A stretch of 64,000 bases of DNA, taken from Actinoplanes sp. TFC3 (GTDB taxonomy: Bacteria > Actinomycetota > Actinomycetes > Mycobacteriales > Micromonosporaceae). Shown piece by piece: positions 53,126-61,700 of this stretch; the stretch's first letter is position 1, and each line of letters begins with the position of its first letter. A model generated the notes under the pieces. It made no database searches, was not told where the DNA came from, and saw nothing but the letters and a program-made list of their open reading frames with translations. Both the position numbers and the translations under genes were made by a program. The stretch spans positions 4,117,637-4,181,636 of the forward strand of contig NZ_LOJP01000001.1 in assembly GCF_001553785.1 (NCBI RefSeq), in the 5' to 3' direction.

Positions 53126-55413
53126 CTGGGGCTGGAGGTCAGGCGGCGGCCCACGGCGGCGATCAGCCGGTCCAGCTCGGAGCCGAACGGGTTGTCGTGC
53201 ACCAGGTACGTCCACGTGGCACTCGGGCGCACGATGTCCGCGCGGTCCGGCTGCCAGCCGTCGCTCAGGTCGACCTCTTCGAACGTCTCGATGGTGCGGC
53301 GCTCGATCTCGGTGAACACCTTCTGGAAGGCCGGCACGGCCGCGCGGTGGAATTCGTCGAGCGGGTCGAGCTTGCCCAGCGCCCGCAGGTGCACGCCCTC
53401 GCGGACCTCGGACAGCTCGGCCAGGTGATCGACCCAGAGCCGGTCGAGGTGGTGCAGCGCGATCGAGCGGGCCGCCTCGCTGAGCACGTCCTCGTCGGTC
53501 TCCTTGGCCTTCTCCGGCGAGCGTTCGAGCAGCATGATCGCGGCCACCTCGGAGGTGAGCAGGCGTTCGCGGCGCTCGGCCAGGGCGATGCGCTGCTGCT
53601 CGATGACCACGCTGTAGCGCCAGGTGTTGCGGTGGATCTCGTGGTTGACGCCCTCGGCGACGCGCTGGGCGTGCTCGACGGCGTACTCGACCTGGTCGTC
53701 GTGCACCACGCCGTCCATGTCCATCCGCGGCGAGGACGGCAGGATGTCCCCGGCGTGCCGGGTGACCAGGTCGTCCTCCAGGCTGACGAAGAACACCGAG
53801 CCGCCGGGGTCGCCCTGGCGCCCGGCGCGACCGCGCAGCTGGTCGTCGACGCGGCGGCTGTCGTGCCGGCCGCTGCCGATGACGTACAACCCGCCGAGCT
53901 CGACAACCTTGTCGCGGTCCTTCTCGTCGCTGCCACCGAGGCGGATGTCGACGCCGCGCCCGGCCATCTGGGTGGAGACGGTGACCGCGCCGAGCGCGCC
54001 TGCCTCGGCGATGATGGCGGCTTCTTCGTCGTCGTTCTTGGCGTTGAGCACGTTGCTCGGCACGCCGGCCGCGGCGAGCTGCTTGGCCAGCAGCTCGGAG
54101 GCCTTGACGTCGAGGGTGCCGATGAGCACCGGGCGGCCCTTGTCGTGGGCGATCTTGATTTCCTCGACCAGCGCCTCGTCGCGCATGTCGTGCGCGGAGT
54201 AGATGCGGTCGGGCTCGTCCTCGCGGATGTTCGGCGCGTTCGAGGGGATGACCGCGACCTCGAGCTTGAAGTACTCGCGCAGCTGCTCACCGACGTGCAC
54301 CGCGGTCGCGGTCATGCCGCAGACCGTCTTGTACAGCGCGATGTAGGCCTGCACGGTGATCGTGTCGAGAACCTCGCCCTCGGCGGTGGTGTGCAGGCCC
54401 TCCTTGGCTTCCACGGCGGCCTGCAGCCCGTCGGGCCAGCGGCGGCGCTGGGCGACCCGGCCGCGCATCTCGTCGATCAGCTCCACCGTGCCGTCGCGCA
54501 CGATGTAGTCGACGTCGCGGCGCAGCAGGGCCTCGGCGTGCAGGGCCACGTTGACCGCGGACAGCTGCGCAACGTTCTCGTCGGCGTACAGGTCGAGGTC
54601 CATCTTCTCCTCGAGGGCCTTGAGACCCTCGTCGGTGAAGGCGACGCTGCGCCCGTCCTCGGCGACCTCGTAGTGCTTGCCGGCGCGCAGCTCGCGGACC
54701 AGGTCGGCGGTGTTGTGCACCGGGTCGCTCTCGCCGGTGACGCTGCCGGCCAGCACCATGGGCACGCGGGCCTCGTCGATGAGGATCGAGTCGGCCTCGT
54801 CGACGATGCAGGTGGCCAGCTCGCGCTGCACCCGGTCCTCGACGTCGGTGACGAGCTGGTCGCGCAGGTAGTCGAAGCCGCCCTCGCTGACCGAGACGTA
54901 GGTGACGTCGGCGGCGTAGGCCTCGCGGCGCTGCTCGGGGGTGGACGCCTCGGTGACCCAGCCGACGCTCAGGCCGAGCAGCGTGTACACCGGCTCCATC
55001 CAGGTGGCGTCGCGGCGGGCCAGGTAGTCGTTGACGGTCAGCACGTGCACCGGGCCGTTGCCGAGCCGGACGTGGCCGTATGCCGCCACGGTCGCGGTCA
55101 GCGTCTTGCCCTCACCGGTGGCCATCTCGGCGACCTTGCCGGACAGCAGCGCCATCGCACCGAGCAGCTGCACGTCGTACGGCCGCTGCTCCAAAGCCCG
55201 CCGGGCGGCCTCGCGCCCGAGCGCGCAGATCTCCTCGAACGTCGTCGCCTCACCGGCAGCGGCCGTCAGCGCCGCGTCGTCCAGCTCCTGCAGCGCGTCC
55301 TCGCGCGCCTCGATCGCCGGCAGCTTCTTCTCCAGCGGAGCGAGATCGACCGTCGTGCCCGGTCGCTGCAGGAACTTGCGGAACCGGCTCTTCAGCCGCT
55401 GAGACACACCCAT
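53122..55413 (-). CDS. secA2: Accessory Sec translocase ATPase SecA2
   Basis: A 763-residue SecA-type ATPase, shorter than the housekeeping SecA and without the C-terminal zinc-binding tail, which points to SecA2. Motifs: Walker A MATGEGKTLT near 98-105, DEAD-box VDEADSIL, QMAGRGVDI and QLRGRAGRQGDPG. In mycobacteria SecA2 exports a small set of proteins, some linked to stress and virulence. The ATG start is preceded by a TACCGT hexamer at eight bases. No accessory Sec partners are adjacent. Confidence 0.9.
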   Translation of the reverse strand: MGVSQRLKSRFRKFLQRPGTTVDLAPLEKKLPAIEAREDALQELDDAALTAAAGEATTFEEICALGREAARRALEQRPYDVQLLGAMALLSGKVAEMATGEGKTLTATVAAYGHVRLGNGPVHVLTVNDYLARRDATWMEPVYTLLGLSVGWVTEASTPEQRREAYAADVTYVSVSEGGFDYLRDQLVTDVEDRVQRELATCIVDEADSILIDEARVPMVLAGSVTGESDPVHNTADLVRELRAGKHYEVAEDGRSVAFTDEGLKALEEKMDLDLYADENVAQLSAVNVALHAEALLRRDVDYIVRDGTVELIDEMRGRVAQRRRWPDGLQAAVEAKEGLHTTAEGEVLDTITVQAYIALYKTVCGMTATAVHVGEQLREYFKLEVAVIPSNAPNIREDEPDRIYSAHDMRDEALVEEIKIAHDKGRPVLIGTLDVKASELLAKQLAAAGVPSNVLNAKNDDEEAAIIAEAGALGAVTVSTQMAGRGVDIRLGGSDEKDRDKVVELGGLYVIGSGRHDSRRVDDQLRGRAGRQGDPGGSVFFVSLEDDLVTRHAGDILPSSPRMDMDGVVHDDQVEYAVEHAQRVAEGVNHEIHRNTWRYSVVIEQQRIALAERRERLLTSEVAAIMLLERSPEKAKETDEDVLSEAARSIALHHLDRLWVDHLAELSEVREGVHLRALGKLDPLDEFHRAAVPAFQKVFTEIERRTIETFEEVDLSDGWQPDRADIVRPSATWTYLVHDNPFGSELDRLIAAVGRRLTSSPS

Positions 55414-55451
55414 GGCGCTGTACGGTACTTCACTTTCCTTGGAGAAGTGGA

Positions 55452-57078
55452 CTAGGACACCAGGAGCTGGTGGGTGGCGAGCTCCCGATAGAGCGGGCTG
55501 GTGTCCAGGAGCTGCTGGTGGGTGCCGGTGGCGGCGACCTGACCGGCTTCGAGAACGACGATCAGATCGCTGTCGACCACGGTGGAGAGCCGGTGCGCGA
55601 CCACAATCACCGTGCGCCTGAGCGAGGCGGTGGCGATCGCGTCGCGCAGGGCTGCCTCGTTGCGGGCGTCAAGGTTGCTGGTGGGCTCGTCGAGCAACAG
55701 GATCGGGGTGCCGGCGAGCAGCGTGCGCGCGATGGCCAGCCGCTGGCGTTCACCGCCGGACAGCAGCACACCGCCCTCGCCGACCTGCACGTCCAGCCCG
55801 TCGGCGGTGCGGGTGGCCAGCGCGCCCAGGTTCACTTCCTCCAGCGCGTCCAGCAGCGTGGCGTCGTCGGCGTCGGGCGCGGTGAGCAGCAGGTTGTCGC
55901 GCAGCGTGCCGGCCAGCACGGGCGCCTCCTGCTCGACGTAGCCCAGCCGCCGGCGCAGCGCGTCGCGCGGAAGGTCCCGCACGTCGGCCCCGCCGACCCG
56001 GATCGCCCCGGCGGTGACGTCGTAGAAGCGCTCGATCAGCGCGAGCGTGGTGGACTTGCCGGCCCCCGAGGGCCCGACCAGGGCGACCCGGGATCCGCTG
56101 GGCACGGTGAACGTCACGCCGCGCAACACCGGCTCCCCGGTGGGGTAGGCGAACGTCACGGCGTCGAAGACCACGGCGCTGTCGCAGATCTGAGCACCGG
56201 CCACGTCGGCTGCCGACTCGGCGGGCAGAGCGAGGATTTCCTGGATCCGCTGCAGCGCGCCGAGCCCGGTCTGCAGCCGGGTGTAGGCGTTCAGCGCCTG
56301 CCCCAGCGGCATGATGAGGAAGAACAGAAACAGGATGAAGGCCACCAGGTCGCCGACGCCGATCGCCCCGGCCGCCACCCGCGCTCCGCCCACGCCCAGG
56401 ACCAGCAGGAACGCGCCCTGGGTGGCGGTCACCGCGGCCGGACCGACCACGGCTTCGAGCCGGGCCACGCGCATACCCGCCTCGTACGCCTGCGTCGCGC
56501 TCGACCGCCGAGGTCATCTCGCCCAGCCGCGTCTGAGCCTGCCGCGACAGCGCCCGCACCCGCCGCGAGACAGTGATCGCCACGCCCATGCCCACCGCCA
56601 GCCCGGCCACCGCCACGGCGAGCAGCAGAGGGTCCAGCAGCGCCATCGCCACCGTCGCACCGATCACCATGACCACGCCCGAGGCCATCTCGAACAGCCC
56701 CGAGGTCACCACCGCGCGCAGCAAAGTGGTGTCGGCTCCGACGCGGGAAAGCAGGTCACCGGTGCGCCGCGCGTCATATTCGACGATCGGCAGGTGCAGC
56801 AGATGACGCGCGAGCCGGTGCCGGGTGTTCAGCACGAGCCCTTCCGCGGTGCGCTGCAGCAGGTAGTCGCGCACCCCGCCCAGCGCCGCGCCGGTCAGCA
56901 GCAGCGCGACGAGCAACGCCACCGCCGCTGCGGCCGAGCGATGAGCCGGGATCGCATCCAGGACCGTGCGCACGAGCACCGGCTGCACAAGCGCGGCACC
57001 GGCCCCCAGAACCGACAGCACCGCGACAACAATCAGCGTGCCGCGGTGCCCCCGCAGATAAGGCAGAAGATCCCTCAC
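55452..57078 (-). pseudogene. ABC exporter with deletion and frameshift
   Basis: From GTG 57078 a transmembrane ABC exporter begins (five helices visible) and reads to MTSAVER near 56500. It then continues in another frame as QAYEAGMRVARLE, with the last helices and a full ATPase: GPSGAGKST, LLSGGERQRLAIART, ILLLDEPTSN. About 30-40 residues appear to be missing at the junction, judged by family length, and the frame is broken. TACGCT stands seven bases before the GTG. The gene is probably inactive unless the ATPase half is expressed alone. Confidence 0.75.
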
Positions 57079-57085
57079 TCCGTGC

Positions 57086-57091
57086 AGCGTA
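57086..57091 (-). promoter_or_regulatory. -10 element TACGCT of the broken ABC exporter
   Basis: TACGCT, 7 bases, GTG 57078. The promoter remains intact although the gene is broken. Confidence 0.4.
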
Positions 57092-57206
57092 ATCAGCGCC
57101 TCCGCAGTACCCCCGAAATGCGAGATCACATACCTCCCGATCATTGCCGGGTACGACCACAGCACCGCCACCGCCGCCGCTGCGCCGGACGCCACCGGCG
57201 GGCCGG

Positions 57207-57232
57207 GTTTGCCCGTGCGGCCGGGCGGGCAA
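57207..57232 (+). promoter_or_regulatory. Candidate SigB-type promoter of STAS-HATPase gene 1
   Basis: GTTT (57207-57210), 16 bases, GGGCAA (57227-57232), 55 bases before ATG 57288. The -10 differs from GGGTAT at two positions. Confidence 0.4.
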
Positions 57233-57287
57233 GAGGGACAGGCGGCGCGGCAGGTACGCAGCGCCGTTACGGGGAGAAGGGAGGCTG

Positions 57288-58028
57288 ATGACGAGCCAGC
57301 TCGTCTGCCGGCCGGAGCGCAGCCTCCCGGTGGGGATCCTGCGGGTCAGCGGCGTCCTGGACGAGTTCACCGGCGCAGCCTTGTCGCAGGCCGTCACGCG
57401 CAGCCTCTGCACCCAGCCCGAATCTCTGCTCATCGACGTTTCCGAGCTCACCATCGGCGACCCGGGCGCCCTGCACTTCCTCGGCGAAGTGGTGTGCCAC
57501 ACCTGCGAATGGCCCGCTGTGCCGGTGGTGCTGTGCTCGCCTGGCAAGGCCACCGCCGAGGTTCTGGCTCAGTGGCACCGGTGCCCGCCGGCCGTCAGCG
57601 TGGCGGCCAGTTGCGAGAAGGCGCTCGCCGAGATCTGCGAGGAGCCCGAACCGCACCGCATCCGGGTGCGCCTCCGGCCCATTCCCGACGCCTGCCGCCA
57701 GGTCCGGCTCCTGGTCACCCAGGCGTGCACCGCGTGGCAGCGCCGTGAGGTGGCCTCGACCGCCGCCCTGGTGGCCACCGAGCTGGTGGCCAACGTGGTC
57801 CGCCACGCGCACACCACGATGGAGTTCACCCTCGGGTTGCGCAACGGGCTGGTCTGCCTCACGGTGCGTGACGGAAGCCGGCTGCTACCCCGGCCCAAGG
57901 ACCCGACGATGGCGCAGGCGGGTGGGCGCGGACTTCACCTCGTACGAGAATTGACGGACGCCTGGGGTGTTCTTCCGGTCTCCGACGGTAAAGTCGTGTG
58001 GACTCACCTAGAGGCTGGAGCTGTGTGA
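57288..58028 (+). CDS. STAS-HATPase fusion, partner-switching regulator
   Basis: A 246-residue fusion. The first 110 residues resemble a STAS (anti-sigma antagonist) domain (GILRVSGVLDEFTGAALSQAV, LLIDVSELTIGDPGALHFL); the phospho-Ser position is replaced (DPG). Residues about 125-246 are an RsbW-like ATPase/kinase domain with N box ELVANVVRHAH, DGS and GGRGLHLV. One chain thus joins antagonist and anti-sigma kinase folds. ATG 57288 has AAGGGAGG upstream. It overlaps cheB by four bases, linking partner switching to a chemotaxis-like pathway. Confidence 0.88.
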   Translation: MTSQLVCRPERSLPVGILRVSGVLDEFTGAALSQAVTRSLCTQPESLLIDVSELTIGDPGALHFLGEVVCHTCEWPAVPVVLCSPGKATAEVLAQWHRCPPAVSVAASCEKALAEICEEPEPHRIRVRLRPIPDACRQVRLLVTQACTAWQRREVASTAALVATELVANVVRHAHTTMEFTLGLRNGLVCLTVRDGSRLLPRPKDPTMAQAGGRGLHLVRELTDAWGVLPVSDGKVVWTHLEAGAV

Positions 58029-59041
58029 CTTCTCGCCATCGCGACATCGTTGCTGTCGGCGCCTCGGCCGGCGGCGTCGAAGCGTTGCGAGCAATGGTTG
58101 CCGGTCTGCCCGCCGACTATCCCGGCACCGTGCTGGTGGTGCTGCACGTGCCCCGCAATGCACCCAGCGCCCTGCCGGCCATCCTGAGTCGCAGCGGCCC
58201 GCTGCCCGCGACCGCCGCCGTCGACGGTGAACCGATCCGCCCGGGGCACATCCATGTCGCGCCCAACGACCAGCATCTGCTGTTCATCGACGGGCGCATC
58301 CGGCTGACCCGGGGGCCTGCGGAGAACGGGCACCGACCCGCCGTCGACCCGCTGTTCCGCTCGGTCGCCCGCACGGCTCAGCAGCGCGCCATCGGTGTGG
58401 TGCTCTCCGGCAGCCGTGATGACGGCGCGGCCGGCATGCTCAGCATCGCCGCCCGCGGCGGGACGACGGTAGTGCAGGAGCCCGACGACGCGCTGTACCC
58501 CTGGATGCCGCGCGCCGCGATGGCTCAGACCTCGATCGACCACATCCTGCCCGCCGCCAAAATCGGTGGGCTGCTAGCCGAAATCACCGCCATGGACCTG
58601 CCTGCGCATCCCGCTCCCAACCCCGCCGATTCCCTGCTGGACGCCGAGGTCAGCATCTCTGAACTCGGCCCGCTGACCAGCGACCAGCTCAATGTGCCGC
58701 CGGCCGGCTTCGGCTGCCCGAGCTGCGGCGGCAGCCTGTTCGAGATCCAGGAGGACCCGGTCCCCCGCTACCGGTGCCGGGTCGGGCATGCCTGGTCGCC
58801 CGAGAGCCTGCTGGACGAGCAGGCCATCGCGCTGGAAGGTGCGTTGTGGATCGCGCTGCGCGCACTGGAGGAGAAATCGGAGCTGAGCCGGCGCATGGCC
58901 GGCTCCCGGCCGGGGCTGGGCTCGGCTCGTACCCGCTTCGACCAACTCGCCCGCGAGACCGATGCCGCCGGCGAAACGATCCGCCACCTGATCAGCCATC
59001 TCGGTTCCTCTGCGGGATTGCCTCCCGCGACGTCGGCATGA
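58025..59041 (+). CDS. cheB: CheB-type methylesterase without receiver domain
   Basis: A 338-residue protein whose first 195 residues are a CheB methylesterase: Ser14 in GASAGG, His41 in LHVPRN and Asp133 in SGSRDDG form the triad. The usual N-terminal receiver domain is absent. A C-terminal part holds CPSCGG and CRVGHAWSPESLL, a probable zinc ribbon, and a helical tail. It should remove methyl groups from a receptor or act on another esterified protein. GTG 58025 overlaps the previous stop (GTGA). Confidence 0.92.
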   Translation: MTSRHRDIVAVGASAGGVEALRAMVAGLPADYPGTVLVVLHVPRNAPSALPAILSRSGPLPATAAVDGEPIRPGHIHVAPNDQHLLFIDGRIRLTRGPAENGHRPAVDPLFRSVARTAQQRAIGVVLSGSRDDGAAGMLSIAARGGTTVVQEPDDALYPWMPRAAMAQTSIDHILPAAKIGGLLAEITAMDLPAHPAPNPADSLLDAEVSISELGPLTSDQLNVPPAGFGCPSCGGSLFEIQEDPVPRYRCRVGHAWSPESLLDEQAIALEGALWIALRALEEKSELSRRMAGSRPGLGSARTRFDQLARETDAAGETIRHLISHLGSSAGLPPATSA

Positions 59042-59060
59042 CCTCTGTCCCGACGTGCGG

Positions 59061-59066
59061 TAACGT
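59061..59066 (+). promoter_or_regulatory. -10 element TAACGT of cheR
   Basis: TAACGT, 6 bases, GTG 59073; leaderless start likely. Confidence 0.45.
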
Positions 59067-59072
59067 CTGCGC

Positions 59073-60914
59073 GTGCATCCCATCGATCCCGAATTCGAGG
59101 CGCTGCTCCTCTATCTGAAGGAGTCCCGCGGCTTCGACTTCACCGGCTACAAGCGGTCGAGCCTCATGCGCCGGGTCAACCGCCGGATGAGCCAAGTCGA
59201 CGCGCAGAGCTATCCGGACTACCTGGACTTTCTTCAGGTCCACCCGGACGAGTTCACCGCGCTGTTCAACACCATCTTGATCAACGTCACCGCGTTCTTC
59301 CGCGACACCGACGCGTGGGAATTCGTCAGCAAGGAAGTGCTGCCGGATCTGCTGGCCGGCAAGCCGGAGGACGCGCCGATCCGGGTGTGGTGCGCCGGGT
59401 GCGCCTCCGGTGAGGAGGCCTACACCCTGGCCATGGCGCTGGCCGAGGCGATGGGCATCGAGGCGTTCCGCGAACGGGTGAAAATCTACGCCACCGACGT
59501 GGACGAGGAGCAGCTCGCCGAGGCGCGTCAGGCGGCGTACGGCGAACGCGAGATGCAGTCCGTGCCGCCCGAGCTGATCGCCAAGTATTTCGAGCCGGCG
59601 GGCAACCGCTTCGTCTTCCGCAAGGACCTGCGCCGCTGCGTGATCTTCGGCCGCAACGACCTGGTGCAGGACGCCCCGATCTCGCGGATCGACATGCTGA
59701 CCTGCCGCAACACGTTGATGTACTTCAACGCCGAGACGCAGGCCAAGATCCTCGCGCGGTTCCACTTCGCGCTGTCCGAGGGCGGCATGCTGTTCTTGGG
59801 CAAGGCCGAGATGCTGCTCAGCCACGGCACCCTGTTCACGCCGCTGGACCTCAAGCGCCGGGTGTTCCGCCGGGCGCCCCGGGCGATGCCGCTGGCCGGT
59901 GCGGTGTTCACCGAGCCCGCCCCGATCGCAAACAGCTCGGTGCTGGGCCTCGACGAGCTGCGCAACGAGGCGTTCGCGGCCAGCCCGGTGGCCCAGCTCG
60001 GGCTCACCTCCGACGGCCTGGTCGCGCTCACCAACCGCCGGCTCGACAAGCTGTTCAGAGTTTCCTCGCGTGACATCGGGCGCCCGTTCCGTGATCTGGA
60101 ACTCTCCTACCGCCCGGTGGAGCTGCGCCGCTACATCGAGCAGGCCCAGATCGAGCGGCGCACCCTGCGCGTCACCGACGTCGACTTCCACCGCGACGGC
60201 GAGCTGGTCAACCTCGAAGTGCAGGTCACGCCGCTGACCGGGCTGGACGGCAGCCTGCTCGGGGTCAACCTGATCTTCCACGACGTGACCGCGGCCAAGC
60301 GCCTGCAGGACGACCTGGAGCTGGCCAACCAGCAGCTCGAGGCCGCGTACGAGGAACTGCAGTCCACCAACGAGGAACTCGAGACCACCAACGAGGAACT
60401 GCAGTCCACGGTCGAGGAACTCGAGACCACCAACGAGGAACTGCAGTCCACCAACGAGGAACTCGAGACGATGAATGAGGAGCTGCAGTCCACCAACGAT
60501 GAGCTGCAGAACATCAACGACCAGCTACGGGTGAGCACGGCGCGGCTGGACGAGGCGAACGCCTTCCTTGAGACGGTGCTCACCAGCCTGCGCGCCGGCG
60601 TCGCAGTGGTCGATCAGGACCTTCGCGTGCGAATGTGGAACAAGCGGGCCGAGGACCTGTGGGGCCTGCGCTCGCACGAGGTGGTCGGCCAGCACCTGCT
60701 CAACCTCGACGTGGGCCTGCCGTTTGAGCAGCTGCGGCCGCTGCTGCGCAACGCGGTCAGCGAACGCGGCGAGAACGGCGAGGTCACCGTCGACGCGATC
60801 AACCGGCGCGGCCGTTCGATCGTGGTGCGGGTCGCGTGCGCCCCGCTGCACTCCACCGACCAGGAGCCCGAGCCGGAGGGGGCCATCGTGGTGATGGAGG
60901 CGGATGACGTCTGA
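59073..60914 (+). CDS. cheR: CheR methyltransferase fused to PAS domains
   Basis: A 613-residue protein. CheR methyltransferase spans about 1-270 (CAGCASGEEAYTLAM binds SAM; FGRNDLVQD and DMLTCRNTLMYF follow). A first PAS-like region is near 300-410. A coiled coil of repeated seven-residue EELQSTN/EELETTN units lies at about 425-490, and a second PAS domain at about 505-610. This CheR-PAS layout with a CheB partner is known from alternative chemosensory-like pathways. No histidine kinase is attached. GTG 59073 follows TAACGT by six bases. Confidence 0.93.
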   Translation: MHPIDPEFEALLLYLKESRGFDFTGYKRSSLMRRVNRRMSQVDAQSYPDYLDFLQVHPDEFTALFNTILINVTAFFRDTDAWEFVSKEVLPDLLAGKPEDAPIRVWCAGCASGEEAYTLAMALAEAMGIEAFRERVKIYATDVDEEQLAEARQAAYGEREMQSVPPELIAKYFEPAGNRFVFRKDLRRCVIFGRNDLVQDAPISRIDMLTCRNTLMYFNAETQAKILARFHFALSEGGMLFLGKAEMLLSHGTLFTPLDLKRRVFRRAPRAMPLAGAVFTEPAPIANSSVLGLDELRNEAFAASPVAQLGLTSDGLVALTNRRLDKLFRVSSRDIGRPFRDLELSYRPVELRRYIEQAQIERRTLRVTDVDFHRDGELVNLEVQVTPLTGLDGSLLGVNLIFHDVTAAKRLQDDLELANQQLEAAYEELQSTNEELETTNEELQSTVEELETTNEELQSTNEELETMNEELQSTNDELQNINDQLRVSTARLDEANAFLETVLTSLRAGVAVVDQDLRVRMWNKRAEDLWGLRSHEVVGQHLLNLDVGLPFEQLRPLLRNAVSERGENGEVTVDAINRRGRSIVVRVACAPLHSTDQEPEPEGAIVVMEADDV

Positions 60915-60916
60915 CG

Positions 60917-60941
60917 GTTTAATGGCGAAGTCGCGGGGTAA
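60917..60941 (+). promoter_or_regulatory. SigB-type promoter of STAS-HATPase gene 2
   Basis: GTTT (60917-60920), 15 bases, GGGTAA (60936-60941), 33 bases before GTG 60975. It differs from GTTT-N15-GGGTAT by one base. Confidence 0.55.
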
Positions 60942-60974
60942 TCCGCCGCGACGGTAAGGCAGAAGGAGAAGGCA

Positions 60975-61700
60975 GTGACCCTCGAGTCCTTGGTCCAGGA
61001 CGACGACGGCCGGTTACTCGTCCAGGTCCGCGGGAATCTGAGCATGCAGGAGGTCAGTGGCCTGCATGTGCGCCTCATGAAGTGCCTCGCCGAGCAACCC
61101 GAAGCCCTGTTGATCGACATCTCGGGCATGCGGGTGCTCGATCCGCTCGCCCTGGCGGTGTTTCCCGCGGTGGTCCGTCAGGCCGCACAGTGGCCGGGCA
61201 TCTCGGTGTTGTTGTGCGGGTCCAGCGATGACACCCGGCACGTGCTGCAGGCGGCGGCGTACCGAAGGGTCCCGGTTCTCAAGAACGTCGAGCAGGCCCG
61301 CGAGCGGGTGGCCGACGAGCGGGAGTCGCTGCCCACCCTCACCGACGAGTTGCTGCCGCTCAGCGGGGCCGCTCGCCAGGCCCGCAACGTGGCCACCGAC
61401 GCGTGCTTGCGCTGGGACCTGCCCGACCTGGTCGCGCCGGCCAGCCTCATCGCCAGCGAACTGGTCAGCAACGTGGTCGACCACGCCCACACGATGATGA
61501 ACCTGCGCCTCACCCTGACCCGGCGCTACCTGCAGATCTCGGTCCGAGACGGCTCGGCCGAGGAGCCCCTGCTGTCACGCAACGAGTCCCCCGACGCCAC
61601 CGGCGGACGCGGGCTGATGCTGGTCGACGCCACCGCCCACGCCTGGGGCTGGCTCCCCTGCTCCGGCGGCAAAGTCACCTGGGCCTCGCTGCGGGTTTAA
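60975..61700 (+). CDS. STAS-HATPase fusion, partner-switching regulator
   Basis: A 241-residue homologue of the fusion at 57.3 kb. The STAS part reads LLIDISGMRVLDPLALAVF, again without the phospho-Ser; the ATPase part has ELVSNVVDHAH, VRDGSAEEP and GGRGLMLV. It should bind a sigma factor or a STAS protein and perhaps phosphorylate it. AAGGAGAAGG precedes the GTG. Its stop overlaps that of the convergent sigma-STAS gene by four bases. Confidence 0.88.
   Translation: MTLESLVQDDDGRLLVQVRGNLSMQEVSGLHVRLMKCLAEQPEALLIDISGMRVLDPLALAVFPAVVRQAAQWPGISVLLCGSSDDTRHVLQAAAYRRVPVLKNVEQARERVADERESLPTLTDELLPLSGAARQARNVATDACLRWDLPDLVAPASLIASELVSNVVDHAHTMMNLRLTLTRRYLQISVRDGSAEEPLLSRNESPDATGGRGLMLVDATAHAWGWLPCSGGKVTWASLRV

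Noticed and set aside
60350..60505. Short repeated blocks in cheR as a mobile or CRISPR repeat
   Set aside because: They encode the heptad coiled coil EELQSTN/EELETTN between PAS domains, a common feature of this family.
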